Source of the DNA: Treponema sp.
Lineage (GTDB): Bacteria; Spirochaetota; Spirochaetia; Treponematales; Breznakiellaceae
Reading direction: 5' to 3'
Length of the DNA: 13,368 nucleotides
Assembly (NCBI GenBank): GCA_031266695.1
Contig: JAISAK010000342.1
Location: 1-13,368, forward strand
Numbering within the stretch: position 1 is the stretch's first letter; every line of letters begins with the position of its first letter. The notes beneath the pieces were generated by a model. It saw nothing but the letters and a program-made list of their open reading frames with translations, had not been told where the DNA came from and ran no database searches. Below are positions 7,598-13,368 of this stretch, piece by piece. The translations under genes were made by a program, and so were the position numbers.

Positions 7598-8527
7598 ATG
7601 GAAGACCAGGCGGAAAAACTGCGGGAAATGGTTAGGCGGAAAAATACTTCCTCCTCCGGAGGGGCGGCAGCCGACGCGAAAGTCCGGGACAGCCTGCCTG
7701 AAAAAAATTCACGAAACCAAAAGGAAGGAAAAAATACGAGGATCATTACCGTCACCTCCGGCAAGGGCGGGGTTGGAAAGACAAATCTTTCGGTGAATAT
7801 GGCCCTTGCCTTTGCCCGGCTGGGGAAAAAAGTGGTGGTCATGGACGCCGATCTGGGGCTTGCCAATGTTAACGTTATGCTCAACATGATCCCCAAATAC
7901 AACCTCTACCATGTAATCAAAAAGCAGAAGACTATCCGCGAAATTCTGGTGGAAACAGAGTACGGCATTTCCATTGTGGCCGGCGCCTCGGGCTTTTCCC
8001 AGATTGCAAACATGAATGAGGAAGAGCGGCAGAATTTCATCAACGAGCTGGACACTCTTTCCAACGCGGATATTATTATCATAGATACAAGCGCCGGCGT
8101 ATCCAGCAATGTTCTCGATTTTATCGCCGCCGCCGATGACGCGGTGATCATTACGACGCCGGAACCGACCGCCATTACCGACGCCTACGGGATCATCAAG
8201 ATTATCGCGACCGAGTACGATACCCTTAACATGGGGCTCAAGCTCGTGGTCAACAGGGCAAAGAGCGTTGCCGAGGCCAAAAAAGTCGCGGACAGAATGA
8301 TAAATATTGCCGGTCAGTTTCTTAACCTTAAGGTTGATTATCTTGGTTTTATCTACGATGATTCAGTTGTGTCCCAGGCGGTTCTTCAGCAGAAGCCTTT
8401 TATGGTGATAGATCCCAAATGCAAGGCCAGCGTCTGCGTGCAGCACCTGGTGGAGCGGATGGACAAAAGCAAAATCAAGGAAGCGGGCGGTTTTGGGGCC
8501 ATGCTGAAAAAGTTTTTCGGCGGCTGA
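7598..8527 (+). CDS. flhG: FlhG (FleN/YlxH), MinD-like ATPase controlling flagellar number
   Basis: FlhG is a ParA/MinD-type ATPase that partners FlhF and limits flagellar number. The 309-residue protein shows the deviant Walker A motif SGKGGVGKTN (54-63), the second lysine-type loop region VMDADLGLANVNVML (81-95) and Walker B IIIDTSAGVS (160-169). TPEPTAITDAYG (187-198) is characteristic of FlhG. The N terminus carries EDQAEKLREMV, which fits the DQAxxLR element by which FlhG stimulates the GTPase of FlhF in other bacteria. The C-terminal GGFGAMLKKFFGG is an amphipathic helix that would bind the membrane, as in MinD. Residues 15-45 are a low-complexity linker. It starts three bases after flhF ends, with almost no ribosome site, so it is probably coupled. 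Confidence 0.96.
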   Translation: MEDQAEKLREMVRRKNTSSSGGAAADAKVRDSLPEKNSRNQKEGKNTRIITVTSGKGGVGKTNLSVNMALAFARLGKKVVVMDADLGLANVNVMLNMIPKYNLYHVIKKQKTIREILVETEYGISIVAGASGFSQIANMNEEERQNFINELDTLSNADIIIIDTSAGVSSNVLDFIAAADDAVIITTPEPTAITDAYGIIKIIATEYDTLNMGLKLVVNRAKSVAEAKKVADRMINIAGQFLNLKVDYLGFIYDDSVVSQAVLQQKPFMVIDPKCKASVCVQHLVERMDKSKIKEAGGFGAMLKKFFGG

Positions 8528-8556
8528 TCTGAAAGATGGGGCGTTGAGGGGGAGCT

Positions 8557-9399
8557 TTGTTTTTTAATCTAAAGTGGAGCGCCGTTGCGGGCTGCGCGGG
8601 ACTAATCCTTTCTCTCCTCGTTGGGGCGTTAAGCGGCGCCGGCTTCCCCTGGCTTCTCGTCAGGGCACTGATTTTCGGCGGCATTTTCTTTGTTTTCGGA
8701 AACGGCGTCTGGCTTTTAATCAATAATTTCATTCCGGAACTGCTTTTTCCCGATAATTCCGGCGATTCCGGGGAGGAAATCGATAATTCCCTTCCAAGTC
8801 CCGGCTCAAGGGTGAATATAACCGTGGAGGACGACAAAATCCCGGCCGAGGCGTCCCCGCTGCCGCAGATGCTCCGGAATTTGGGAAAGGATGATGCCGT
8901 GGGGGACATTTCATTCCTGTTCTCCAACGTAATGTCATCCGGATCGGGGCGGGAAGAGGCGTCCGAAACCGCGGGTCCGGAGGCTTCGCCCGCCGTTCCC
9001 TCCGGTATAGACCAGGGGGCGGGAGATGGTTATAATAGGACTATGGAAGTCTCTGCTTCGGGCGAAAAAACCGGAAATTCCGGTTTCGCGGAGACCTACG
9101 CCGGGAGCGGCGATTCCGGGAAGCCCGGGGACGGCGGAACGCCCGGAGCGCAGGCCGAAACCCTGGGCGACTTGCCCGATCTTGACGCGATGGCGGGCTC
9201 TTTTTTGGGCCCGGCCGCGACGGAGGGGGATAATACCGGATCGGGCGAAGGATTGGCCGATATTTCTTCTTTCCCGGATGAAGCGCCCAGGCCGCCGGCG
9301 AGGAAGGCCGGCAATAAATCGCAGCCCTTGAAGGGGGATTTTAATCCCCAGGAACTGGCCGCCGGTATTCGGACGGTGTTGAATAACGATAATAAATAA
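8557..9399 (+). CDS. Two-helix membrane protein with a long acidic tail, function unknown
   Basis: The 280-residue product begins with two closely spaced hydrophobic helices (about 8-28 and 31-57). It continues as a long, acidic, Gly/Ser/Pro-rich region with few hydrophobic residues (about 65-255), probably disordered in the cytoplasm. The final 20 residues (FNPQELAAGIRTVLNNDNK) look like a short amphipathic helix that could bind a partner. The start is TTG 8557, since the nearby in-frame ATG 8536 runs into a stop; GAGG at 8546-8549 gives workable spacing. I do not recognise a named family. Its location between flhG and the sigma factor suggests a motility role, and I believe treponemes carry a comparable hypothetical gene here, but that is from memory. 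Eleven of the most acidic stretches are simple-sequence-like, so homology searches may need masking off. Confidence 0.75.
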   Translation: MFFNLKWSAVAGCAGLILSLLVGALSGAGFPWLLVRALIFGGIFFVFGNGVWLLINNFIPELLFPDNSGDSGEEIDNSLPSPGSRVNITVEDDKIPAEASPLPQMLRNLGKDDAVGDISFLFSNVMSSGSGREEASETAGPEASPAVPSGIDQGAGDGYNRTMEVSASGEKTGNSGFAETYAGSGDSGKPGDGGTPGAQAETLGDLPDLDAMAGSFLGPAATEGDNTGSGEGLADISSFPDEAPRPPARKAGNKSQPLKGDFNPQELAAGIRTVLNNDNK

Positions 9400-9408
9400 G
9401 GACAGGGT

Positions 9409-10239
9409 ATGGGGAATAATTTCCCGGAAGAAAAAACGGAAGAGGAACTCTGGCTGCAATACCGCAAAAACAGGGATCCCAAAATTCGTGAAAATTTTAT
9501 TAAGCAATACGCTCCTCTTGTAAAATATGTAGCCGGCAAGGTTGCTATGGGCATGCCCCATAACGTCGAATTTGACGACCTGGTTGGATTTGGCGTTTTC
9601 GGCCTGATAGACGCCATAGACAAATACGATCCCGATAAAAATGTAAAATTCAAAACCTATGCGGTAACCCGTATACGGGGCGCTATTTTTGACGAGCTTC
9701 GTCAAATTGACTGGGTTCCCCGCTCGGTGCGGCAGAAGGCCCGCGAAATAGAAGGAGTCATCAGCGGCCTGGAAGCCCAGTTGGGCAGAGTCGCCTCGGA
9801 TCAGGAAATTGCCGCCGCCCTGGGAATGGACGAAGCCGAGTACTTAAAAACCATTCAGAAAATTTCCGGCACCTCGATTCTTTCCCTCCATGACGTGTGG
9901 TTCTCCGGCGATGAAAACGACAAGGTCTCTATCGGGGACAGCATAGAATCCCCTTCAAGTCTTAACCCCGATGTTATAGTGGAAAAGGACGAGGTTCGCC
10001 GGGTAATTGTGGAAGCCATCAACGGACTGCCCGAGAAGGAAAAGAAAATACTTATCCTTTACTATTATGAAGACTTAACTTTAAAAGATATAGGCCGGGT
10101 GCTTGAAGTTACCGAGTCAAGGGTTTCCCAGCTTCATACCAAGGCCATAGTCCATCTGCGGGCAAAACTCACAAATATCAGAAAGGGTATTATAAATCCG
10201 AGGAAGCCGGACAGACAAAGCCTGCCCCCTTCAAACTGA
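9409..10239 (+). CDS. fliA: Sigma factor of the sigma28/WhiG-FliA family
   Basis: This sigma factor directs RNA polymerase to late flagellar and chemotaxis promoters. The 276-residue protein has region 2 (about 30-100) with EFDDLVGFGVFGLIDAIDKYD, core binding, and FKTYAVTRIRGAIFDELRQIDWVPR, which contains the -10 recognition helix typical of FliA/WhiG. Region 3 follows (about 105-160, ALGMDEAEY), then region 4 (about 205-255) with LPEKEKKILILYYYEDLTLKDIG and a helix-turn-helix EVTESRVSQLHTKAI. A basic, proline-containing tail (258-276) extends past region 4. The ATG follows AAGGA (9398-9402) at six bases. No FlgM-type anti-sigma factor is recognisable in the window. The short sequence RGAIFDELRQ separates this family from housekeeping sigma factors, so the assignment is firm. 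Confidence 0.96.
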   Translation: MGNNFPEEKTEEELWLQYRKNRDPKIRENFIKQYAPLVKYVAGKVAMGMPHNVEFDDLVGFGVFGLIDAIDKYDPDKNVKFKTYAVTRIRGAIFDELRQIDWVPRSVRQKAREIEGVISGLEAQLGRVASDQEIAAALGMDEAEYLKTIQKISGTSILSLHDVWFSGDENDKVSIGDSIESPSSLNPDVIVEKDEVRRVIVEAINGLPEKEKKILILYYYEDLTLKDIGRVLEVTESRVSQLHTKAIVHLRAKLTNIRKGIINPRKPDRQSLPPSN

Positions 10240-10262
10240 AGTTTTTGGAAACCTTCGTTTTG
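10238..10262 (+). terminator. Possible weak terminator after the sigma-factor gene
   Basis: Directly at the fliA stop, GAAG-TTT (10238-10244) can pair with AAA-C-CTTC (10249-10256) around a TTGG loop, with one bulged C, followed by GTTTTG. The stem is short and AT-rich and the U-tract is broken, so it would at most attenuate transcription into fapA. Confidence 0.25.
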
Positions 10263-10272
10263 TTGCCGATAA
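10246..10272 (+). promoter_or_regulatory. Possible sigma28-type promoter ahead of fapA
   Basis: The octamer GCCGATAA at 10265-10272 is identical to the textbook sigma28 (FliA) -10 element and lies 17 bases before the fapA ATG, in the only 50-base gap of this part of the operon. The -35 side is poor: 10246-10253 reads TGGAAACC instead of TAAAGTTT, with only the central A residues kept. The encoded sigma factor ends just upstream, so this could let it boost its own downstream genes. Confidence 0.4.
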
Positions 10273-10289
10273 GTATACGGGGGTAACTT

Positions 10290-12251
10290 ATGATTGATTT
10301 TGTCCGGCTGCAAAATATTCTAAAAGAGCAGTTGGAACAGGACAGGGCCATACGGGCGGTTGAATCTTCGGGCGGTACCCTTGAAACAGCCGTGTCCGAA
10401 GCCGCTATTCTCCTTAATATTCCCGTCCGCCGTCTTGAATATGAAATTGCCGAAAAGGGCTCCGCCGGATTTCTTGGAACCGGCAGGAAGGATTGGAAAA
10501 TCCGCGCCTATGAACGGTTATATGTAAAGAAAAACAAAAACACGGATGACGCTTTCGGCGCCGGGGCGATGCTTGATGTCCCCATTATAGAGGACAGGGA
10601 CGGGGAAGCCTTTGTCCACTTAAATACCGACGGCGCTTTTCTCAAAGTTATTCCGCCCAAAGGAAAGGGCAGAAAGGCCCATGAAGCCCATGCCCTGCAG
10701 GCTCTTGCCAGCCGGGGAGTTACCGGCGTAGAGGAGGAATTGGTTTCAAAGATAGTCAGAGAAGCAGCGGAAACCTATGTCCGGGTCGGCGATTTTGAGC
10801 ATCGGCCGGTGAATGACAGCGTGGTAAGCGTTGAGATCTCCGATGGTGAAATGAAAGCCTATATACAGGTGATACCTCCCGGCACCGGCGGCTGCGATCT
10901 TTCCCTTGAAACCTATCTGAGCTTTCTGCGCAATAACCGCGTTGCCTACGGAATCAAAGAAGATTTTCTCCGGGACTTCGCGGATAAGCCTGTTTACCAG
11001 GAAAAGGTTGAAGTAGCCGAAGGTTCCAAGCCCGTGGACGGCAGGGATGCCTATATTCAGTACAACTTTGAAACCGATCAGACCAAGGTGCGGCTTCGCG
11101 AGGGAAACAACGGCCGGATCGACTTCAAGGAACTTAACATTATTCAAAACGTAGTGGAGAATCAGCCCCTGGCGAAAAAGATTCCCTCCGAGATCGGAAC
11201 AGTGGGAAGAACCGTTACGGGAAAGGTAATACCCGCGAAGAACGGCAGGGATATAAGCCTCCCCGCGGGGAAGAACGTTCATATAGGGGACGACGGCGCA
11301 ACTATCATTGCCGATATTAACGGTCAGGTAATTGTAACGGGCGGCAAGATCAACGTAGAGCCGGTTTATACCGTGCAGGGCGACGTGAACCTTAAAACGG
11401 GAAACATCATCTTTTTGGGCACGGTTATCATCAACGGGAATGTGGAGGATGGTTTTTCCGTTAAAGCCGCGGGAAATATCGAAGTCAACGGTACCGTGGC
11501 AAAGGCGGAGCTGGACGCCGAAGGGGACATCATTATCCACCAGGGCATAAACGGAAAGTCGGGCGGCATGATCCGCGCGGGAAGATCCATCTGGGCGCGG
11601 TTTATCGAAAACGCCGTTGTCGAAGCCGGGAATATGGTGGTCGCCTCCGACGGCATTATCAATTCCCAGGTGGACGCCTATAATCGCATCATCTGCCAGG
11701 GAAAGCGCGCCCATATTATGGGCGGCCGCCTGAGGGCTTCCGAGGAAATCAACGCCAAGGTTCTGGGGAATCCCACCAGCGGAACCGAAACAATCTGTGA
11801 AGTCGGCTTTGATCCCAAAAGTAAAATGGAGCTTGAACAGCTTACCGCGGCAAAGGGAGCCGCGGAAAAAGAGCTTGAGGATATCAAGCTTAACCTTCAG
11901 ACTCTTATCAATATCAAAAAACAGAGAAAGTCCCTGCCCGAAGACAAGGAAGCCTATATGAAGGAGTTGATGGACCGGCGTCAGATCCGCATGGCCGATT
12001 TGAAGAAGACGGAGGAAAGGATACTAAAGGTGCAGGAATTTCTTAACAGTCTGAAAACACGGGGACGGGTTTCCGCCTCGTCCAAGGTATATCCGGGCGT
12101 GAAAATTCTGATAAAGGACGCCAGGGACGATGTCCGCAATGAATACCGGGCGGTTACCTTCATTTTGGAAAACGGGCTTATCAGGGTGACCAAATATGAA
12201 GAACCCGACGAAGCGGTGAAGAAGGGCCCCGATGGCTATACAACCGATTGA
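10290..12251 (+). CDS. fapA: FapA/DUF342 protein with an N-terminal Jag_N domain
   Basis: The 653-residue protein has three parts. Residues about 28-74 (from GGTLETAVSEAAILL through KGSAGFLGTGRKDWKIRAY) resemble the Jag_N domain found at the N terminus of the RNA-binding protein KhpB/Jag. Residues about 160-500 are the FapA (DUF342) unit: an N-terminal half with PVDGRDAYIQYNF (248-260), then a right-handed beta-helix of repeated short strands (GNIIFLGTVIINGNV, GNIEVNGTVAKAELDAEGDIII and so on). Residues about 510-590 are a charged coiled coil, followed by a small beta-rich tail. FapA proteins are linked to polar localisation and flagella or signalling in other bacteria; the exact role here is unknown. 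ATG 10290 follows GGGGGTAA. The stop overlaps the next gene by 20 bases. The symbol refers to the family name only. Confidence 0.88.
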   Translation: MIDFVRLQNILKEQLEQDRAIRAVESSGGTLETAVSEAAILLNIPVRRLEYEIAEKGSAGFLGTGRKDWKIRAYERLYVKKNKNTDDAFGAGAMLDVPIIEDRDGEAFVHLNTDGAFLKVIPPKGKGRKAHEAHALQALASRGVTGVEEELVSKIVREAAETYVRVGDFEHRPVNDSVVSVEISDGEMKAYIQVIPPGTGGCDLSLETYLSFLRNNRVAYGIKEDFLRDFADKPVYQEKVEVAEGSKPVDGRDAYIQYNFETDQTKVRLREGNNGRIDFKELNIIQNVVENQPLAKKIPSEIGTVGRTVTGKVIPAKNGRDISLPAGKNVHIGDDGATIIADINGQVIVTGGKINVEPVYTVQGDVNLKTGNIIFLGTVIINGNVEDGFSVKAAGNIEVNGTVAKAELDAEGDIIIHQGINGKSGGMIRAGRSIWARFIENAVVEAGNMVVASDGIINSQVDAYNRIICQGKRAHIMGGRLRASEEINAKVLGNPTSGTETICEVGFDPKSKMELEQLTAAKGAAEKELEDIKLNLQTLINIKKQRKSLPEDKEAYMKELMDRRQIRMADLKKTEERILKVQEFLNSLKTRGRVSASSKVYPGVKILIKDARDDVRNEYRAVTFILENGLIRVTKYEEPDEAVKKGPDGYTTD

Positions 12252-12576
12252 TCTTCAGACCCTTTTTACGCAGCTTGACAAGGTGGGCAAAGCCCAAAGC
12301 GCCCAGCGGGAAGGCCTGGCGGTTCAGCAGGATCTTTATGGCGCTCAGATGCAGCGCAAGACCGAGGAGCACATTCGGTCGGTAAACGAAGCTCAGGATA
12401 TGGGCGAAGGCGCCGAAAAGATAAACGACCGCGGGCAGCGGGGAGGGAAAGAACAGGAATCCGGCGAAGACGCGGAAAAGGAGAAGGCTTCTTCACAGGA
12501 GGAAGGCGGGGAGGAAAAAAAGATTTTGGTAATTCGGGATCCGGCCCTGGGCAGAAATATCGACATCAGCTTATAA
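12232..12576 (+). CDS. Small hydrophilic protein, unknown, in the motility operon
   Basis: The 114-residue product starts at ATG 12232 inside the end of fapA (20-base overlap), with GAAGAAGG about eight bases upstream. An N-terminal helical segment begins MAIQPIDLQTLFTQLDKVGK and runs to about residue 50, rich in Q, A and charged residues. Residues 58-95 are Glu/Lys/Gly low complexity and probably disordered. The last 18 residues (KKILVIRDPALGRNIDISL) form a defined short motif that looks like a docking peptide. There is no signal peptide or membrane helix. The tidy overlap, GC-rich codon use and non-random ends argue for a real gene. I recall similar hypothetical proteins in treponemes, but no function. 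The helical, soluble form does not by itself make it an anti-sigma factor. Confidence 0.7.
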   Translation: MAIQPIDLQTLFTQLDKVGKAQSAQREGLAVQQDLYGAQMQRKTEEHIRSVNEAQDMGEGAEKINDRGQRGGKEQESGEDAEKEKASSQEEGGEEKKILVIRDPALGRNIDISL

Positions 12577-12583
12577 TTTTGAA

Positions 12584-13177
12584 ATGACGCCTTCGTTTGT
12601 TTTTTCGGCCCTGAGTCTCGCGCTTTGCGGCCTTTTTTTCATTTATTTCCGCCAATACCTGAAGCGCAGAAGCTCCGCGGAACGGCTTCTTGGGGAGTAC
12701 CGGAACGAAGTTCTTAAACTGATAGCCGATATTGACGCCGCGACCGACAGGGATTCCCTGCTTATTGAAGAACGTATCAAAGTCCTGAAAAGCCTTCTGG
12801 AAGATACGGACCGCCGAATATCGGTTTATGTCAGGGAATTGGACAGGCGCCGCAGCGGTACGGCGCTTTACACAAATCTGGGAAGGAGCGCCAAAACCGG
12901 CGGCGCGGTTCCGGGGGATCCGGCGGCAGCCCCGGTGAAAGACGCCGCTCCTCCCGGGGAAAGCGTCCCCGCGGTTCCTCCGCCGGCGATTCTTCCGGCC
13001 GCGCCGGGTGGCGTCCCTGCGGCAAAGGATTCCGCGGGAAAGAAGACGCTGCGGGAAAAAATTACCGCCCTGGCGGCCCAGAACTTAAGCCCCGCGGATA
13101 TTGCTTCCCGGCTCAAAATAAGCCTTTCCGAAGTCGATCTGGCGCTTAATCTGCTGGGGCGCGGGGGCAGGCAGTAG
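12584..13177 (+). CDS. SwrB-like (DUF6115-type) membrane-anchored coiled-coil protein with a C-terminal HTH-like domain
   Basis: The 197-residue protein has one N-terminal membrane helix (about 4-22, FVFSALSLALCGLFFIYF) with a basic cytoplasmic flank. A coiled coil follows (about 28-90, with EERIKVLKSLLEDTDRRISVYVRELDRRR), then a Pro/Ala-rich linker (about 105-150). A small terminal domain (153-192) reads REKITALAAQNLSPADIASRLKISLSEVDLALNLL, a helix-turn-helix-like pattern. This order matches Bacillus SwrB, encoded just after sigD, and clostridial DUF6115 proteins in flagellar operons. SwrB helps mature the FliP-containing export gate. The match rests on architecture and synteny, not a search. 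The ATG lies seven bases after the previous stop without a clear ribosome site, so coupling is likely. The HTH may bind protein instead of DNA. Confidence 0.72.
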   Translation: MTPSFVFSALSLALCGLFFIYFRQYLKRRSSAERLLGEYRNEVLKLIADIDAATDRDSLLIEERIKVLKSLLEDTDRRISVYVRELDRRRSGTALYTNLGRSAKTGGAVPGDPAAAPVKDAAPPGESVPAVPPPAILPAAPGGVPAAKDSAGKKTLREKITALAAQNLSPADIASRLKISLSEVDLALNLLGRGGRQ

Positions 13178-13193
13178 GATAGGACGGATATAT

Positions 13194-13368
13194 GTTTGCC
13201 GCCAAAGAGAATCGCCTTCCAGCCCTCAACATCCTGGTTCGGGCTTCCAGGACGCCTGCGCCCCCTGACGGCGCCGTCCCTGGCGCCTTTTCCTCGCCTT
13301 TGCTCGGCGGGGGCTTCGGTTCGATTCTCTTTGGCGGCATGATAAAAAATCCGTCCTACCGGACGGAT
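13194..13368 (+). CDS. Doubtful short open frame inside the palindromic element (runs off the edge)
   Basis: From ATG 13194, with AGGA (13181-13184) nine bases upstream, a frame stays open to the window end (58 codons, starting MFAAKENRLPALNILVRASR). The opposite strand is also open across the same DNA (ATG near 13340, MPPKRIEPKPPPSKGEE). GC-rich inverted-repeat DNA often lacks stops on both strands, so neither frame is convincing. It is listed because the ribosome site and length do not exclude it. Confidence 0.15.
13197..13339. repeat. Palindromic element with 18-bp perfect inverted repeats
   Basis: TGCCGCCAAAGAGAATCG (13197-13214) is the exact reverse complement of 13322-13339, with 107 bases between. 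Inside are further stems: TCCTGG/CCAGGA (13232-13237 with 13247-13252), the 12-base palindrome GACGGCGCCGTC (13267-13278) and CGCC/GGCG (around 13296-13309). An 18-bp perfect match at this distance is far beyond chance. The form fits either a small non-autonomous mobile element (about 143 bp, terminal inverted repeats, no gene) or a large structured RNA at the operon end. There is only one copy in this window. Confidence 0.7.
13349..13368 (+). terminator. Hairpin, probable rho-independent terminator at the operon end
   Basis: ATCCGTCC (13349-13356) and GGACGGAT (13361-13368) form an 8-bp perfect stem with a TACC loop. Six A residues (13344-13349) sit on its left flank, which would supply the U-tract for transcripts coming the other way. 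The window ends at the last stem base, so a T-tract on the right cannot be seen. It closes the flagellar operon about 170 bases after the last gene. Confidence 0.6.

Noticed and set aside
8800..9300. Acidic low-complexity region as a possible sequencing artefact or pseudogene
   Set aside because: The frame stays open from the membrane helices to a sensible terminal helix, ending ten bases before the next start; composition alone does not indicate decay.
10746..11714. A 322-codon open frame on the minus strand
   Set aside because: It mirrors the FapA beta-helix repeats and has no independent ribosome site or family pattern.
1..13368. CRISPR array, tRNA/rRNA genes, transposase or toxin-antitoxin pair
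   Set aside because: No regular direct-repeat series, cloverleaf, rRNA segment or transposase-like frame was seen on either strand.

Overview
The window is a flagellar export and regulation gene block from a spirochaete, most likely a Treponema-type organism. The evidence is gene order and protein character. fliO-fliP-fliQ-fliR-flhB-flhA-flhF-flhG, then a small membrane gene, a WhiG/FliA-type sigma factor and a FapA (DUF342) gene all lie on the + strand, as I recall for the large motility operon of Treponema. FlhB has the spirochaete-like 'LQWFADE' leader, and FlhA departs from the usual FHIPEP signature. The DNA is fairly GC-rich with strong GCC/GGC codon use, so it is not T. pallidum or T. 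denticola; a higher-GC treponeme such as an insect-gut or free-living one fits, but this is inference.

Layout. Bases 1-178 hold the 3' end of an unrelated gene for a tail-anchored membrane protein. A short intergenic region (179-289) carries a near-perfect sigma70-type promoter. From 290 to 6328 come the membrane parts of the flagellar type III export gate: FliO, FliP, FliQ, FliR, FlhB and FlhA. flhB is split by an apparent 1-base frameshift at a T6 run near 3196-3201. Next are the two P-loop proteins that set flagellar placement and number, FlhF (6341-7594) and FlhG (7598-8527), and a two-helix membrane protein with a long acidic tail (8557-9399). The sigma28-family factor follows (9409-10239). 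A 50-bp gap then contains an exact sigma28 -10 octamer ahead of a FapA-type protein with a Jag_N head (10290-12251). The block ends with a small hydrophilic protein (12232-12576) and a SwrB-like single-helix, coiled-coil, helix-turn-helix protein (12584-13177). All genes are tightly packed or overlapping and there is no gene-free stretch over 300 bases.

How they work together. FliP/Q/R with FliO's help, FlhB and FlhA form the export channel in the basal body, with FlhB switching substrate class. FlhF and FlhG localise and limit basal bodies. The sigma factor drives late genes and possibly its own downstream neighbours. The SwrB-like protein may help export-gate maturation, by analogy with Bacillus.

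The last 190 bases are not ordinary spacer. They contain 18-bp perfect inverted repeats 107 bases apart, inner hairpins, and a terminator-like hairpin whose left arm could pair instead with a copy of its right arm about 180 bases upstream. This is the least explained DNA in the window. I see no CRISPR, tRNA, rRNA, transposase or defence system.
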